NCBI RefSeq assembly: GCF_024127895.1
Contig: NZ_JAMYBK010000009.1
Location: forward strand, 1-64,000
Reading direction: 5' to 3'
DNA: 64,000 nucleotides
Origin: Pseudomonas guariconensis
GTDB lineage: Bacteria; Pseudomonadota; Gammaproteobacteria; Pseudomonadales; Pseudomonadaceae
Notes under the pieces: generated by a model
Told to the model about the DNA's origin: nothing
What the model saw: the letters and a program-made list of their open reading frames with translations, nothing else
Database searches by the model: none
Shown here: positions 30,229-44,414 of the stretch, one piece after another
Layout: every line of letters starts with the position of its first letter
How positions within the stretch are numbered: position 1 is the stretch's first letter
Program-made: the position numbers and the translations under genes

Positions 30229-31581
30229 ATGAGCGTGTCACTGATCGCTTCCGACCAATTCCGCATCGTTGTCGGCCTCGGCAAGAGCGGCATGTCCCTG
30301 GTTCGCTTCCTGGCGAACCGGGGCATCGCCTTTGCGGTCGCCGACACCCGCGAGCAGCCGCCGGAACTGGATACCCTGCGCCGCGAGTACCCGCAGGTGG
30401 AAGTGCGCTGTGGCGAACTGGACGTGGACTTCCTGTGCCGCGCCAACGAGTTGTACGTCAGCCCCGGCCTGGCCCTGGCCACACCGGCGCTGCAGCAGGC
30501 CGCGGCGCGTGGCGTGCGCCTGTCCGGCGACATCGAACTGTTCGCCCGGTATGCCAAGGCGCCGATCGTGGCCATCAGCGGCTCCAACGCCAAGAGCACC
30601 GTGACCACCCTGGTCGGCGAGATGGCCGCCAAGGCTGGCAAACGTGTGGCAGTGGGCGGCAACCTCGGCACGCCGGCGCTCGATCTGCTCGACGACGCCG
30701 TGGAGCTGTACGTCCTGGAGTTGTCCAGCTTCCAGCTGGAGACCACCGAGCAGCTCAATGCCGAAGTGGCCACCGTGCTCAACATCAGCGAAGACCACAT
30801 GGACCGCTACAGCGGCCTGCCGGCCTACCACCTGGCCAAGCACCGGATCTTTCGCGGCGCCCGCCAGGTGGTGGTGAACCGCCAGGACGCCCTGAGCCGG
30901 CCGCTGCCGGTCGAAGGCCGGCCCTGCTGGACCTTCGGCCTCAACGTGCCGGACTTCAAGGCCTTCGGCCTGCGCGAAGTGGACGGTGAAAAACACCTGG
31001 CCTTCGAGTTCCAGGCCCTGATGCCGGTGCGCGAGCTGAAGATCCGGGGTGCCCACAACCAGAGCAATGCCCTGGCCGCGCTGGCCCTGGGCCATGCGGT
31101 GGGCCTGCCGTTCGCACCGATGCTCGAGGCCCTGCGCGAATTCGCCGGGCTCGCCCACCGTTGCCAATGGGTGCGCGAGCGCAACGGGGTGAACTGGTAC
31201 GACGATTCCAAGGCCACCAACGTCGGTGCCGCCCTGGCCGCCATCGAGGGCCTGGGCGCGGATATCGACGGCAAGCTGGTGCTGATTGCCGGCGGTGACG
31301 GCAAGGGGGCCGATTTCTCCGCTTTGCGCGAGCCGGTGGCGCGCTACTGCCGCGCCGTGGTCCTGCTCGGCCGCGATGCCGAGCGCCTGGCCGAGTCGCT
31401 CGGCGAGGGTGTGCGGCAGGTCAGGGTCAAGACCCTGGACGAGGCCGTGCAGCGCTGCGCCGAACTGGCCCAGCCCGGCGATGCCGTGCTGTTGTCGCCG
31501 GCCTGCGCCAGCCTCGACATGTTCCGCAACTTCGAAGAACGCGGGCGTCTGTTCGCCCAGGCGGCAGGAGGGCTGGCATGA
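30229..31581 (+). CDS. murD: UDP-MurNAc-L-Ala:D-Glu ligase MurD
   Basis: This 450-aa Mur ligase adds D-glutamate. The N-terminal Rossmann-like domain binds the UDP substrate (IVVGLGKSGMSLVRFLA). The P-loop reads GSNAKST (118-124), with Ala where the canonical motif has Gly (GxNGKST). Later motifs NISEDHMDRY and WYDDSKATNVGA are canonical. The P-loop change is worth noting but probably tolerated. The gene starts with no gap after mraY and overlaps ftsW by 4 bases. Confidence 0.97.
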   Translation: MSVSLIASDQFRIVVGLGKSGMSLVRFLANRGIAFAVADTREQPPELDTLRREYPQVEVRCGELDVDFLCRANELYVSPGLALATPALQQAAARGVRLSGDIELFARYAKAPIVAISGSNAKSTVTTLVGEMAAKAGKRVAVGGNLGTPALDLLDDAVELYVLELSSFQLETTEQLNAEVATVLNISEDHMDRYSGLPAYHLAKHRIFRGARQVVVNRQDALSRPLPVEGRPCWTFGLNVPDFKAFGLREVDGEKHLAFEFQALMPVRELKIRGAHNQSNALAALALGHAVGLPFAPMLEALREFAGLAHRCQWVRERNGVNWYDDSKATNVGAALAAIEGLGADIDGKLVLIAGGDGKGADFSALREPVARYCRAVVLLGRDAERLAESLGEGVRQVRVKTLDEAVQRCAELAQPGDAVLLSPACASLDMFRNFEERGRLFAQAAGGLA

Positions 31582-32792
31582 TCTTCGGCATCATCAAGCC
31601 CTATCCGTCGCCGCTGATCAGCGGCCGAGGCATCGACCTGGACTTCCCGTTCCTCGCCGGCTGCCTGGCGCTGCTCGGCTTGGGCCTGGTGATGATCACC
31701 TCGGCCTCCTCGGAAGTCGCCGCGGTGCAGTCGGGCAACCCGCTGTACCACATGTTCCGCCACCTGGTGTACGTGGCCCTGGGCCTGATCGCCTGCGGGG
31801 CGACCATGATGGTGCCGATCGCTACTTGGCAGCGCATGGGCTTCATGATGCTGCTGGGCGCCTTCGGCCTGCTGGTGCTGGTGCTGGTGCCCGGCATCGG
31901 TCGCGAAGTGAACGGCTCCATGCGTTGGATCGGCTTCAGTTTCTTCAACGTCCAGCCCTCGGAGATCGCCAAGGTCTTCGTGGTCATCTACCTGGCCGGC
32001 TACCTGGTGCGCCGCCAGCAAGAGGTGCGCGAAAGCTGGATGGGCTTCTTCAAGCCGTTCATCGTGCTGCTGCCGATGGCCGGCCTGCTGCTGATGGAGC
32101 CGGACTTCGGCGCCACCGTGGTGATGATGGGCGCCGCGGCGGCCATGCTGTTCCTCGGCGGGGTGGGGTTGTTCCGCTTCAGCCTGATGGTGGCGCTGGC
32201 GGTGGTGGCGGTGTTCATCCTGGTACAGGCACAGCCCTACCGGATGGCGCGCCTGATCACCTTCACCGACCCCTGGGCCGACCAGTTCGGTTCCGGCTAC
32301 CAGCTGACCCAGGCGCTGATCGCCTTCGGTCGTGGCGAGTGGCTGGGCGTGGGCCTGGGCAACAGCGTGCAGAAGCAGTTCTACCTGCCCGAGGCGCACA
32401 CCGACTTCGTGTTCTCGGTCCTGGCCGAGGAGCTGGGTGTGCTCGGCTCGCTGTGCACCGTGGCGCTGTTCGTCTTCGTCACCGTGCGCGCCCTGTACAT
32501 CGGACTGTGGGCCGAGAAGGCCAAGCAATTCTTCGCCGCCTACATGGCCTTCGGCCTGGCCTTCCTGTGGATAGGCCAGTTTCTCATCAACATCGGGGTG
32601 AATGTCGGCCTGCTGCCGACCAAGGGCCTGACCCTGCCGTTCCTCAGCTATGGCGGCAGCTCGTTGGTCATCTGCTGTGCCTGCGTGGGGCTGTTGCTGC
32701 GTATCGAATGGGAGAGCCGCACGCACCTGGGCAGCGAGGAGCACGAATTCAAGGAAAGCGATTTTGCCGAGGAGACCTACCATGGCCGCTGA
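31578..32792 (+). CDS. ftsW: Septal peptidoglycan glycosyltransferase FtsW (SEDS)
   Basis: This SEDS-family membrane protein of 404 aa has about ten helices and polymerises lipid II at the septum with FtsI. Family segments are VNGSMRWIGFSFFNVQPSEIAKVFVVIYLA, MEPDFGATVV, the catalytic-loop region LPEAHTDFVFSVLAEELG (Asp of EAHTDF), and LLPTKGLTLPFLSYGGSS. It overlaps murD by four bases and murG by 11. The C-terminal tail is short and acidic. Confidence 0.97.
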   Translation: MIFGIIKPYPSPLISGRGIDLDFPFLAGCLALLGLGLVMITSASSEVAAVQSGNPLYHMFRHLVYVALGLIACGATMMVPIATWQRMGFMMLLGAFGLLVLVLVPGIGREVNGSMRWIGFSFFNVQPSEIAKVFVVIYLAGYLVRRQQEVRESWMGFFKPFIVLLPMAGLLLMEPDFGATVVMMGAAAAMLFLGGVGLFRFSLMVALAVVAVFILVQAQPYRMARLITFTDPWADQFGSGYQLTQALIAFGRGEWLGVGLGNSVQKQFYLPEAHTDFVFSVLAEELGVLGSLCTVALFVFVTVRALYIGLWAEKAKQFFAAYMAFGLAFLWIGQFLINIGVNVGLLPTKGLTLPFLSYGGSSLVICCACVGLLLRIEWESRTHLGSEEHEFKESDFAEETYHGR

Positions 32793-33853
32793 CGGCAAGA
32801 ACGTCCTGATCATGGCGGGCGGCACCGGGGGCCACGTGTTCCCGGCCCTGGCCTGCGCCCGCGAATTCCAGGCCCGTGGCTACAACGTGCACTGGTTGGG
32901 CACCCCGCGCGGCATCGAGAACGAACTGGTGCCCCAGGCCGGCCTGCCCTTGCACCTGATCCAGGTCAGCGGGCTGCGTGGCAAGAGCAAGCTGTCGCTG
33001 CTCAAGGCACCATTCACCCTGGTCAAGGCGGTGCTGCAGGCGCGGCGCATCATTGGCCAGCTGAAGCCGGCCTGCGTGCTGGGCTTCGGCGGCTACGTGA
33101 CCGGCCCTGGTGGCGTGGCCGCGCGGCTGTGCGGCGTGCCGCTGGTGATCCACGAGCAGAATGCCCGTGCCGGTACCGCCAATCGGCTGCTGGTGCCCCT
33201 CTCGGCGCGCGTCTGCGAAGCTTTCCCTGACACCTTCGCGGCCAGCGCCAAGCGCCGTACCACCGGCAATCCGGTGCGCCCTGAGCTGTTCCTGGAGGCG
33301 TCGCGCTCGCCCCTGGCCGAGCGGCGTGCGCGGCTATTAGTGCTCGGCGGCAGCCTGGGTGCGGAACCATTGAATAAATTGCTGCCTAAGGCCCTGTCGG
33401 AAGTGTCAGCGGACCTGCGCCCGGAGGTGTTCCACCAGGCCGGCAAGCAGCATGCGTCGATCACCGCCGAGCGTTATCGCGAAGCGGGCGTCGAGGCTCA
33501 GGTAGAGCCCTTCATCAAGGACATGGCCCAGGCCTATGGCTGGGCCGACATGGTGGTGTGCCGGGCCGGCGCCCTGACCGTCAGCGAACTCGCGGCGGCA
33601 GGCCTGCCCTCGATGCTGGTGCCCTTGCCCCACGCCATCGACGACCACCAGACCCACAACGCCCAATACCTGGCTCGCGAAGGTGCCGCCTTCCTGATGC
33701 CACAAGCGACAACTGGCGCAGCGCAGCTCGCTGAACGCCTGAACGAGGTGCTGATGCAACCCGAGAAACTCAACACCATGGCCAGCACCGCACGGCGGCT
33801 GGCCAAACCTGCCGCAACCAGCACCGTGGTCGATATCTGCCTGGAGGTGGCCC

Positions 33854-33861
<8 letters not shown>
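32782..33861 (+). CDS. murG: MurG, lipid II synthase
   Basis: This peripheral membrane GT28 glycosyltransferase transfers GlcNAc to lipid I. The 359 aa show the glycine-rich loops [15 protein letters not shown] and [38 protein letters not shown], and the donor site [31 protein letters not shown] chose the ATG at 32782 with GAGGAG just upstream, inside the end of ftsW. A longer frame from 32650 only re-reads ftsW. It overlaps murC by 8 bases. Confidence 0.97.
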
Positions 33862-36261
<2,400 letters not shown>

Positions 36262-36266
36262 CCGCC

Positions 36267-37136
36267 ATGCAAGGCGCGATGTTCCGTCATCAGCAACCCG
36301 CCACCGGCCGTAGCAAGCCGGTGCCGCGCGGTGCCAGCCGACTGGTGGCCAAGGAGCCAATGTCGGCGCGCCTGCCCAAGGCCAACTTCAGCGCGCTCAA
36401 GCGCCTGCTCTGGCCGGTACTGCTGGTGGCCGCCGGCTTCGGCGCCTACGAAGGCGCGTTGCGCCTGATGCCGTACGCCGACCGGCCGATCACCCGGATC
36501 GCCGTGCAGGGCGACCTGAGCTACATCAGCCAGCAGGCGGTGCAGCAACGGATCGCGCCCTATGTGGCGGCGAGCTTCTTCAGCGTGGATCTGACGGCCA
36601 TGCGCCTGGAGCTCGAGCAGATGCCCTGGATCGCCCACGCCGAGGTTCGCCGGGTCTGGCCGGACGAGGTGGTGATCCGCCTGGAAGAACAGTTGCCGGT
36701 GGCGCGCTGGGGGGATGAAGCCCTGCTCAACAACCAGGGCCAGGCCTTCACCCCGCGCGAACTGGCCAACTATGAGCACCTGCCGCAGCTGTTCGGGCCG
36801 CAGCGTGCCCAGCAAAAAGTCATGCAGCAATATCAGGTATTGAGCCAGATGCTGCGCCCCCTGGGGTTTTCCATCGCTCGCCTGGAGCTGCGCGAGCGGG
36901 GCAGTTGGTTCCTCACCACCGGCGCAGGCAGCGCCGGCCCGGGGATCGAGCTGTTGTTGGGGCGTGATCACCTGGTGGAGAAGATGCGCCGTTTCATTGC
37001 CATTTACGACAAGACACTCAAAGAGCAGATCACCAACATCGCCCGCATCGATCTGCGGTACGCCAACGGGTTGGCCGTTGGCTGGCGGGAACCGATTGCA
37101 CCGACGACGGCCCAACCCGCCGTTGCGAAGAATTAG
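36267..37136 (+). CDS. ftsQ: Cell division protein FtsQ
   Basis: This 289-aa bitopic protein has a cytoplasmic tail, a single membrane helix ([19 protein letters not shown], ~47-66), a POTRA domain ([26 protein letters not shown]...W...[25 protein letters not shown]) and the FtsQ beta domain. It recruits FtsL and FtsB and regulates FtsWI. A GAGG site precedes the ATG at 36267, and an inner ATG (36360) is not favoured. It is 14 bases upstream of ftsA. Confidence 0.95.
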   Translation: MQGAMFRHQQPATGRSKPVPRGASRLVAKEPMSARLPKANFSALKRLLWPVLLVAAGFGAYEGALRLMPYADRPITRIAVQGDLSYISQQAVQQRIAPYVAASFFSVDLTAMRLELEQMPWIAHAEVRRVWPDEVVIRLEEQLPVARWGDEALLNNQGQAFTPRELANYEHLPQLFGPQRAQQKVMQQYQVLSQMLRPLGFSIARLELRERGSWFLTTGAGSAGPGIELLLGRDHLVEKMRRFIAIYDKTLKEQITNIARIDLRYANGLAVGWREPIAPTTAQPAVAKN

Positions 37137-37150
37137 AGAGAGGCAGGACC

Positions 37151-38404
37151 ATGGCAAACGCGCATAGCGGCAAAATGATCGTCGGGCTGGACATCGGCAC
37201 CTCCAAGGTGGTGGCGCTGGTGGGCGAAGTGGCCGATGACGGCACCCTGGAGATCGTGGGGATCGGCACCCATCCGTCCCGCGGCCTGAAGAAGGGCGTG
37301 GTGGTGAACATCGAGTCTACCGTGCAGTCGATCCAGCGCGCGGTGGAAGAGGCGCAGCTGATGGCTGGCTGCCGCATCCACTCGGCGTTCGTCGGCGTGG
37401 CCGGCAACCACATCCGCAGCCTGAACTCCCACGGCATCGTCGCCATCCGCGACCGCGAGGTCAGCACCGCCGACCTCGAGCGCGTGCTCGACGCCGCCCA
37501 GGCCGTGGCGATCCCGGCCGACCAGCGGGTCCTGCACACCCTGCCGCAGGACTACGTGATCGACAACCAGGAAGGCGTGCGCGAGCCGCTTGGCATGTCC
37601 GGCGTGCGCCTGGAGGCCAAGGTCCACGTGGTCACCTGCGCGGTCAACGCGGCGCAGAACATCGAGAAGTGCGTGCGCCGTTGCGGCCTGGAAATCGATG
37701 ACATCATCCTCGAGCAACTGGCTTCGGCCTACTCGGTGCTGACCGACGACGAGAAGGAACTGGGCGTGTGCCTGGTGGACATCGGTGGCGGCACCACCGA
37801 CATCGCCATCTTCACCGAAGGCGCGATCCGCCACACCGCGGTGATCCCGATCGCCGGCGACCAGGTGACCAACGACATCGCCATGGCCCTGCGCACGCCG
37901 ACCCAGTACGCCGAGGAAATCAAGATCCGCTACGCCTGTGCCCTGGCCAAACTGGCCGGCGCAGGCGAGACCATCAAGGTGCCGAGCGTGGGCGATCGCC
38001 CGCCGCGCGAGCTGTCGCGCCAGGCCCTGGCCGAGGTGGTGGAGCCCCGTTACGACGAGCTCTTCACCCTGATCCAGGCCGAACTGCGTCGCAGCGGCTA
38101 CGAGGACCTGGTGCCCGCCGGCATCGTCCTCACCGGCGGCACCGCGAAGATGGAAGGCGCCGTGGAACTGGCCGAGGAAATCTTCCACATGCCGGTACGC
38201 CTGGGCGTACCGCACAGCGTTCGGGGGCTGAGCGACGTGGTGCGCAACCCGATCTATTCCACCGGCGTGGGCCTGCTTACCTATGGCCTGCAGAAGCAGA
38301 CCGAGGACCTGCCCCTGACCGGCAACAGCAGCAACAGCTATGGCGAGGAACCGAAGGCTCCGGTGCTTGAGCGATTCAAGCGTTGGGTCCAGGGCAATTT
38401 CTAA
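37151..38404 (+). CDS. ftsA: Cell division protein FtsA (actin-like membrane tether)
   Basis: This actin-fold ATPase of 417 aa anchors FtsZ to the membrane and recruits later divisome proteins. The phosphate-1 loop is VGLDIGTSKVVALVGE (~11-26), phosphate-2 is VDIGGGTTDIAIFTEG, and the adenosine motif is VLTGGTAKMEG. The C-terminal amphipathic targeting helix reads LERFKRWVQGNF. An AGAGAGGCAGG site precedes the ATG. It is followed 54 bases later by ftsZ, a gap long enough to hold a promoter although none is obvious. Confidence 0.98.
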   Translation: MANAHSGKMIVGLDIGTSKVVALVGEVADDGTLEIVGIGTHPSRGLKKGVVVNIESTVQSIQRAVEEAQLMAGCRIHSAFVGVAGNHIRSLNSHGIVAIRDREVSTADLERVLDAAQAVAIPADQRVLHTLPQDYVIDNQEGVREPLGMSGVRLEAKVHVVTCAVNAAQNIEKCVRRCGLEIDDIILEQLASAYSVLTDDEKELGVCLVDIGGGTTDIAIFTEGAIRHTAVIPIAGDQVTNDIAMALRTPTQYAEEIKIRYACALAKLAGAGETIKVPSVGDRPPRELSRQALAEVVEPRYDELFTLIQAELRRSGYEDLVPAGIVLTGGTAKMEGAVELAEEIFHMPVRLGVPHSVRGLSDVVRNPIYSTGVGLLTYGLQKQTEDLPLTGNSSNSYGEEPKAPVLERFKRWVQGNF

Positions 38405-38458
38405 GTTTCAGAGCAGTAGTGGTAGGCGCAAAACTAGAGAACTGTAAGGAGAGGGAAA

Positions 38459-39655
38459 ATGTTCGAGCTCGTAGACAACGTCCCGCAAAGCCCGGTCATC
38501 AAAGTGATCGGTGTCGGCGGTGGCGGCGGCAACGCCGTCAACCATATGGTCAAGAGCAACATCGAGGGCGTGGAATTCATCTGCGCCAACACCGATGCCC
38601 AGGCGCTGAAGAACATTGGCGCACGCACCATCCTGCAACTGGGTACCGGCGTGACCAAGGGCCTGGGTGCAGGCGCCAATCCGGAAGTCGGTCGCCAGGC
38701 CGCGCTGGAAGACCGTGAGCGCATCGCCGAGGTGCTGCAGGGCACCAACATGGTGTTCATCACCACCGGCATGGGTGGCGGTACCGGTACCGGTGCTGCG
38801 CCGATCATCGCCGAAGTGGCCAAGGAGATGGGTATCCTCACCGTCGCGGTGGTGACCCGTCCGTTCCCGTTCGAGGGGCGCAAGCGCATGCAGATCGCCG
38901 ATGAAGGCATCCGCATGCTGGCCGAGAGCGTCGACTCGCTCATCACCATCCCCAACGAGAAGCTGCTGACCATCCTGGGCAAGGATGCCAGCCTGCTGTC
39001 CGCCTTCGCCAAGGCCGACGACGTACTGGCCGGCGCCGTGCGTGGCATCTCCGACATCATCAAGCGTCCGGGCATGATCAACGTCGACTTCGCCGACGTG
39101 CGCACCGTGATGGGCGAGATGGGCATGGCGATGATGGGTACCGGCTGCGCCAGCGGCCCGAATCGTGCCCGCGAAGCCACCGAGGCGGCGATTCGCAACC
39201 CGCTGCTGGAAGACGTCAACCTGCAGGGCGCCCGCGGCATCCTGGTGAACATCACCGCAGGTCCCGACCTGTCCCTGGGCGAATACTCCGACGTGGGCAG
39301 CATCATCGAGGCCTTCGCTTCCGACCATGCCATGGTCAAGGTCGGCACCGTGATCGATCCGGACATGCGCGACGAACTGCACGTGACCGTGGTCGCCACT
39401 GGCCTGGGCGCGCGCATCGAAAAACCGGTCAAGGTGGTGGACAACACCCTGCAGACCGCAGCCGCTGCCTACGAGGCGTCCAACCCCGCGCCGGCCCGTC
39501 CGGAGCAACCAGCGGTGAACTACCGTGACCTGGAGCGTCCGACCGTGATGCGCAACCAGGCCCATGCAGGTGCCGCCGCGGCAGCTAAACTCAACCCACA
39601 GGACGATCTGGACTACCTGGATATCCCGGCCTTCCTGCGTCGTCAGGCTGATTGA
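38459..39655 (+). CDS. ftsZ: Cell division GTPase FtsZ
   Basis: This tubulin homologue of 398 aa forms the Z-ring. The nucleotide site has VGGGGGNAVNHM near the N-terminus and the tubulin signature GGGTGTG at 106-112; the T7 loop is NVDFADVRTVM. A variable linker precedes the conserved C-terminal peptide DYLDIPAFLRRQAD that binds FtsA and ZipA. The ribosome site AAGGAGAGGG lies just upstream of the ATG, stronger than for most of the cluster, as expected for the most abundant divisome protein. Confidence 0.99.
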   Translation: MFELVDNVPQSPVIKVIGVGGGGGNAVNHMVKSNIEGVEFICANTDAQALKNIGARTILQLGTGVTKGLGAGANPEVGRQAALEDRERIAEVLQGTNMVFITTGMGGGTGTGAAPIIAEVAKEMGILTVAVVTRPFPFEGRKRMQIADEGIRMLAESVDSLITIPNEKLLTILGKDASLLSAFAKADDVLAGAVRGISDIIKRPGMINVDFADVRTVMGEMGMAMMGTGCASGPNRAREATEAAIRNPLLEDVNLQGARGILVNITAGPDLSLGEYSDVGSIIEAFASDHAMVKVGTVIDPDMRDELHVTVVATGLGARIEKPVKVVDNTLQTAAAAYEASNPAPARPEQPAVNYRDLERPTVMRNQAHAGAAAAAKLNPQDDLDYLDIPAFLRRQAD

Positions 39656-39731
39656 TGAAATTTATCAGGGGTATAAGGGTGATTGGTGTTCAGCAAAGGC
39701 CGGGTCTGTTATCATTCCCAGCCTTTGTTGA

Positions 39732-40679
<948 letters not shown>

Positions 40680-40702
40680 GTTCGAACACTCTCTAGTTCT
40701 GA

Positions 40703-40726
40703 GGCCACCTTCGGGTGGCCTTTTTT
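40703..40726 (+). terminator. Intrinsic terminator of lpxC
   Basis: GGCCACC/GGTGGCC stem with a TTCG tetraloop and six T. It closes the mraZ-lpxC block and lies 42 bases before the convergent end of dciA. Confidence 0.95.
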
Positions 40727-40767
40727 ACGCCTGATTCTTGGGGGCTGCTGTACGGCCTCAGGGGGCA

Positions 40768-41223
40768 TCACCGCTTATCTCGAGCGTGACTGGCCAACCG
40801 CTCCAGGGCCGCGCGCAGTTTGGGGTCGGTAATCCCTTCGGCGGTCTCGCGCAGGCTTTCGGCAGCGTTTTCCGAAAGCTCCGCAGCCTGCCCCGAGTGC
40901 CGGGGGGCTCCGACAGGAGGTTGTACCTGGAACCTGATGCGCTGCAGGTTGGCGAACGCCTCGAGCGCCTGCAACTGTCGCTGCAGACGCTTCTGCTGGT
41001 AGCGCAGGCGGGTCGCCCAGTGACCGTCGGTGACCACCAGCAGCAAGGTGCCGTCGCGCCAGGACGCCACATGGCAGTGGGCGCGGGCGGCCGGTTGCAG
41101 CTGGCTTTCCAGCAGGCGCTGCAGGTGTGCCAGGCGTTCGGCCTGGTTGAGCAGCAGGCGCAAGGGCCTGGCCTGGCGCAGGAGCGCGGACGGTGGCTGG
41201 GCGGGTGAAGGTTTGTAGGCCAT
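40768..41223 (-). CDS. dciA: DciA-family (DUF721) helicase-loading factor
   Basis: This 151-aa basic protein has the DUF721 domain in its first ~105 residues (LLRQARPLRLLLNQAERLAHLQRLLESQLQP, CHVASWRDGTLLLVVTDGHWATRLRYQQKRL). A low-complexity C-terminal tail with an Ala/Glu/Arg-rich helix follows. DciA proteins load or activate the replicative helicase DnaB in bacteria that lack DnaC. The ATG at 41223 gives the usual start; a longer frame to 41295 is not supported. It lies between lpxC and secA, a position seen in pseudomonads where E. coli has secM. Confidence 0.85.
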   Translation of the reverse strand: MAYKPSPAQPPSALLRQARPLRLLLNQAERLAHLQRLLESQLQPAARAHCHVASWRDGTLLLVVTDGHWATRLRYQQKRLQRQLQALEAFANLQRIRFQVQPPVGAPRHSGQAAELSENAAESLRETAEGITDPKLRAALERLASHARDKR

Positions 41224-41621
41224 GGGGGTACGCAGGAGGTTACAAGATCGGCATCTTAACAGAAGCCGGATCTGGTATTGCCCGTGTCGGCCCATCGCGG
41301 GAGGGCGTCGATCGCAGATGAGGTGGTTTGCAGGTCCCTGTGGGAGCCGGCGTGCCGACGATGGGCTGGCACAGGCAGCGCAGCCCCGGATTCAGGATGC
41401 AAGTCATTCTCGATACGTTTCATCGGGCCGCGCCTTGAACTCGGCGAAAATGCCCTTATGTTAGAAAAGCCCCCGCCAAAGCGCTGTGCCAGCATCGTGG
41501 AAATCCACCACTTTCCTCACCATCGTTTCCGGGTAGAATGCTCGTTCGCATGCGGCCCAAGGGCTGCACGGGCGACTCACGGGGCCGCCCTCCATCCCTA
41601 AGTGTGGAAGATCCTGCCGAT
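41224..41621. other. 398-base divergent gap dciA/secA
   Basis: No gene is convincing here. A single REP-like core lies near 41337-41372 (CCTGTGGGAGCCGGCGTGCC...ATGGGCTGG). A TAGAAT (41534-41539) could be a secA -10 box but lacks a good -35. Short upstream frames toward secA show neither a signal peptide nor an arrest motif, so there is no SecM equivalent. Confidence 0.6.
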
Positions 41622-44360
41622 ATGTTTGCGCCTTTGTTAAAGAAACTTTTTGGAAGCAAGAACGAGCGTGAAGTCAAACGCATGCTCAAGACGGTGAACA
41701 TCGTCAATGCCTTCGAAGAGAAGATGGTGGCCCTCTCTGACGAACAGCTGCGGGGCAAGACCGCAGAGTTCAAAGAGCGCCTGGCCAAAGGCGAGACCCT
41801 CGACCAACTGCTGCCCGAAGCCTTCGCCGTGGCCCGCGAAGCCGGCAAGCGCGTCATGGGCATGCGTCACTTCGATGTGCAGCTGATCGGTGGCATGACC
41901 CTGCACGAGGGCATGATCGCAGAAATGCGCACCGGTGAAGGCAAGACCTTGGTCGCAACCCTGGCCGTGTACCTCAATGCCCTGTCCGGCAAAGGTGTAC
42001 ACGTGGTCACGGTGAACGACTACCTGGCCCGCCGTGACGCCAACTGGATGCGTCCGCTGTACGAATTCCTCGGCCTGAGCGTAGGCGTGGTCTCGCCCTT
42101 CCAGCCACCGGAAGAGAAGCGCGCCGCCTACGCCGCCGACATCACCTACGGCACCAACAACGAATTCGGTTTCGACTACCTGCGCGACAACATGGCCTTC
42201 AGCCTGGACGAGAAGTACCAGCGCGAGCTGAATTTCGCCGTGATCGACGAAGTCGACTCCATCCTCATCGACGAAGCCCGTACCCCGCTGATCATCTCCG
42301 GCCAGGCCGAGGACAGCTCCAAGCTGTACATCGAGATCAACCGCCTGATCCCGCGCCTGAAGCAGCACATCGAGGAGGTCGAGGGCCAGGTCACCCAGGA
42401 AGGCCACTTCACCATCGACGAGAAGAGCCGCCAGGTCGAACTGAACGAGGCCGGCCACCAGTACATCGAGGAGATGCTGACCCAGTCCGGCCTGCTGGCC
42501 GAGGGCGAGAGCCTCTACTCGGCGCACAACCTGAGCCTGCTGACCCACGTCTACGCCGGCCTGCGCGCCCACAAGCTGTTCCACCGCAACGTCGAGTACA
42601 TCGTCCAGGACGGCCAGATCCTGCTGATCGACGAGCACACCGGCCGTACCATGCCGGGCCGCCGCCTGTCCGAAGGCCTGCACCAGGCCATCGAGGCCAA
42701 GGAAAACCTGAACATCCAGGCCGAGAGCCAGACGCTGGCCTCGACCACCTTCCAGAACTACTTCCGCCTCTACGCCAAGCTCTCCGGCATGACCGGTACC
42801 GCCGACACCGAGGCGTTCGAGTTCGCCCAGATCTACAACCTCAACGTGATGGTCATTCCGCCGAACAAGCCGTTGGCGCGCAAGGACTTCAACGACCTGG
42901 TGTACCTGACCGCCGACGAGAAGTACGCGGCCATCATCGCCGACATCAAGGAAAGCATGGCCCAGGGCCGTCCGGTCCTGGTCGGTACGGCGACCATCGA
43001 GACCTCCGAGCACATGTCCAACCTCCTGAAGAAGGAGGGCATCGACCACAAGGTGCTCAACGCCAAGTACCACGAGAAGGAAGCCGAGATCATCGCCCAG
43101 GCCGGTGCCCCGGGTGCGCTGACCATCGCTACCAACATGGCCGGCCGTGGTACCGACATCCTGCTGGGCGGCAACTGGGAGGCCGAGGTGGCCGCCCTGG
43201 AGAACCCGACCGACGAGCAGGTGGCGCAGATCAAGGCCGACTGGCAGAAGCGCCACCAGCAGGTGATCGAGGCCGGCGGCCTGCACGTGATCGCCTCCGA
43301 GCGCCATGAATCCCGGCGTATCGACAACCAGCTGCGTGGCCGTTCCGGCCGCCAGGGCGACCCGGGCTCCAGCCGTTTCTACCTGTCCCTGGAAGACAGC
43401 CTGATGCGCATCTTCGCCTCCGACCGGGTGAAGAACTTCATGAAGGCCCTCGGCATGCAGTCCGGCGAGGCCATCGAGCATCGCATGGTCACCAACGCCA
43501 TCGAAAAGGCCCAGCGCAAGGTCGAGGGGCGCAACTTCGACATCCGCAAGCAGTTGCTGGAATACGACGACGTGGCCAACGAGCAGCGCAAGGTGATCTA
43601 CCACATGCGCAACAGCCTGCTGGCCGCAGAGAACATCGGCGAGACCATCGGCGAATTCCGCAAGGAAGTGCTCGACGCCACCATCAGCCAACACATCCCG
43701 CCGCAGTCGCTGCCCGAGCAGTGGGACGTGGCAGGCCTGGAAGCTGCACTGGCCAGCGACTTCGCCATGAAGCTGCCGATCCAGCAGTGGCTCGACGAGG
43801 ACGATCACCTCTACGAGGAAACCCTGCGCGAGAAACTGCTCAACGAGATCACCGCCGCCTACACCGAGAAGGAAGACCAGGCGGGCGAAGAAGCCCTGCG
43901 TACCTTCGAGAAGCAGATCCTGCTGCGTGTACTGGACGACCTGTGGAAAGACCACCTGTCGACCATGGACCACCTGCGCCATGGTATCCACCTGCGCGGC
44001 TATGCGCAGAAGAACCCGAAGCAGGAGTACAAGCGCGAGTCCTTCACCCTGTTCCAGGAACTGCTGGAGTCGATCAAGCGCGACACCATCCGCGTCCTGT
44101 CCCACGTCCAGGTCCGTCGCGAGGACCCGGCCGAGGAGGAAGCCCGCCTGCGCCGCGAGGCCGAAGAGCTGGCCCGGCGCATGCAGTTCCAGCACGCCGC
44201 CGCCCCAGGCCTGGAAGGCGAGGCGCGACTGCAGGAAGAAGGCGCCGAGGTGGCCGTGGCGGCAGCGCCGGTGCGCAATGAACAGAAGCTGGGCCGCAAC
44301 GAGCCGTGCTGGTGCGGTTCGGGCAAGAAGTTCAAGCATTGCCACGGGCAGATCGAATGA
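41622..44360 (+). CDS. secA: Preprotein translocase ATPase SecA
   Basis: This motor of the Sec pathway has 912 aa. The start [20 protein letters not shown] is the family N-terminus; upstream extension to 41538 is not supported. Walker A is MRTGEGKT (~104-111), [19 protein letters not shown] holds the DEAD-type box, and [23 protein letters not shown] mark helicase motifs V and VI. The C-terminal zinc finger [14 protein letters not shown] binds SecB and phospholipid. It is monocistronic, followed by a REP pair. Confidence 0.98.
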   Translation: MFAPLLKKLFGSKNEREVKRMLKTVNIVNAFEEKMVALSDEQLRGKTAEFKERLAKGETLDQLLPEAFAVAREAGKRVMGMRHFDVQLIGGMTLHEGMIAEMRTGEGKTLVATLAVYLNALSGKGVHVVTVNDYLARRDANWMRPLYEFLGLSVGVVSPFQPPEEKRAAYAADITYGTNNEFGFDYLRDNMAFSLDEKYQRELNFAVIDEVDSILIDEARTPLIISGQAEDSSKLYIEINRLIPRLKQHIEEVEGQVTQEGHFTIDEKSRQVELNEAGHQYIEEMLTQSGLLAEGESLYSAHNLSLLTHVYAGLRAHKLFHRNVEYIVQDGQILLIDEHTGRTMPGRRLSEGLHQAIEAKENLNIQAESQTLASTTFQNYFRLYAKLSGMTGTADTEAFEFAQIYNLNVMVIPPNKPLARKDFNDLVYLTADEKYAAIIADIKESMAQGRPVLVGTATIETSEHMSNLLKKEGIDHKVLNAKYHEKEAEIIAQAGAPGALTIATNMAGRGTDILLGGNWEAEVAALENPTDEQVAQIKADWQKRHQQVIEAGGLHVIASERHESRRIDNQLRGRSGRQGDPGSSRFYLSLEDSLMRIFASDRVKNFMKALGMQSGEAIEHRMVTNAIEKAQRKVEGRNFDIRKQLLEYDDVANEQRKVIYHMRNSLLAAENIGETIGEFRKEVLDATISQHIPPQSLPEQWDVAGLEAALASDFAMKLPIQQWLDEDDHLYEETLREKLLNEITAAYTEKEDQAGEEALRTFEKQILLRVLDDLWKDHLSTMDHLRHGIHLRGYAQKNPKQEYKRESFTLFQELLESIKRDTIRVLSHVQVRREDPAEEEARLRREAEELARRMQFQHAAAPGLEGEARLQEEGAEVAVAAAPVRNEQKLGRNEPCWCGSGKKFKHCHGQIE

Positions 44361-44414
44361 TCGGGCCGAGGGTGCCTGCACGATGATTCCTGGGGCCGCT
44401 TTGCGGCCCTTTCG

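Noticed and set aside
41224..41621. Possible SecM-type secretion monitor upstream of secA
   Set aside because: No frame has a signal peptide plus an arrest sequence, and dciA occupies the usual position on the other strand.
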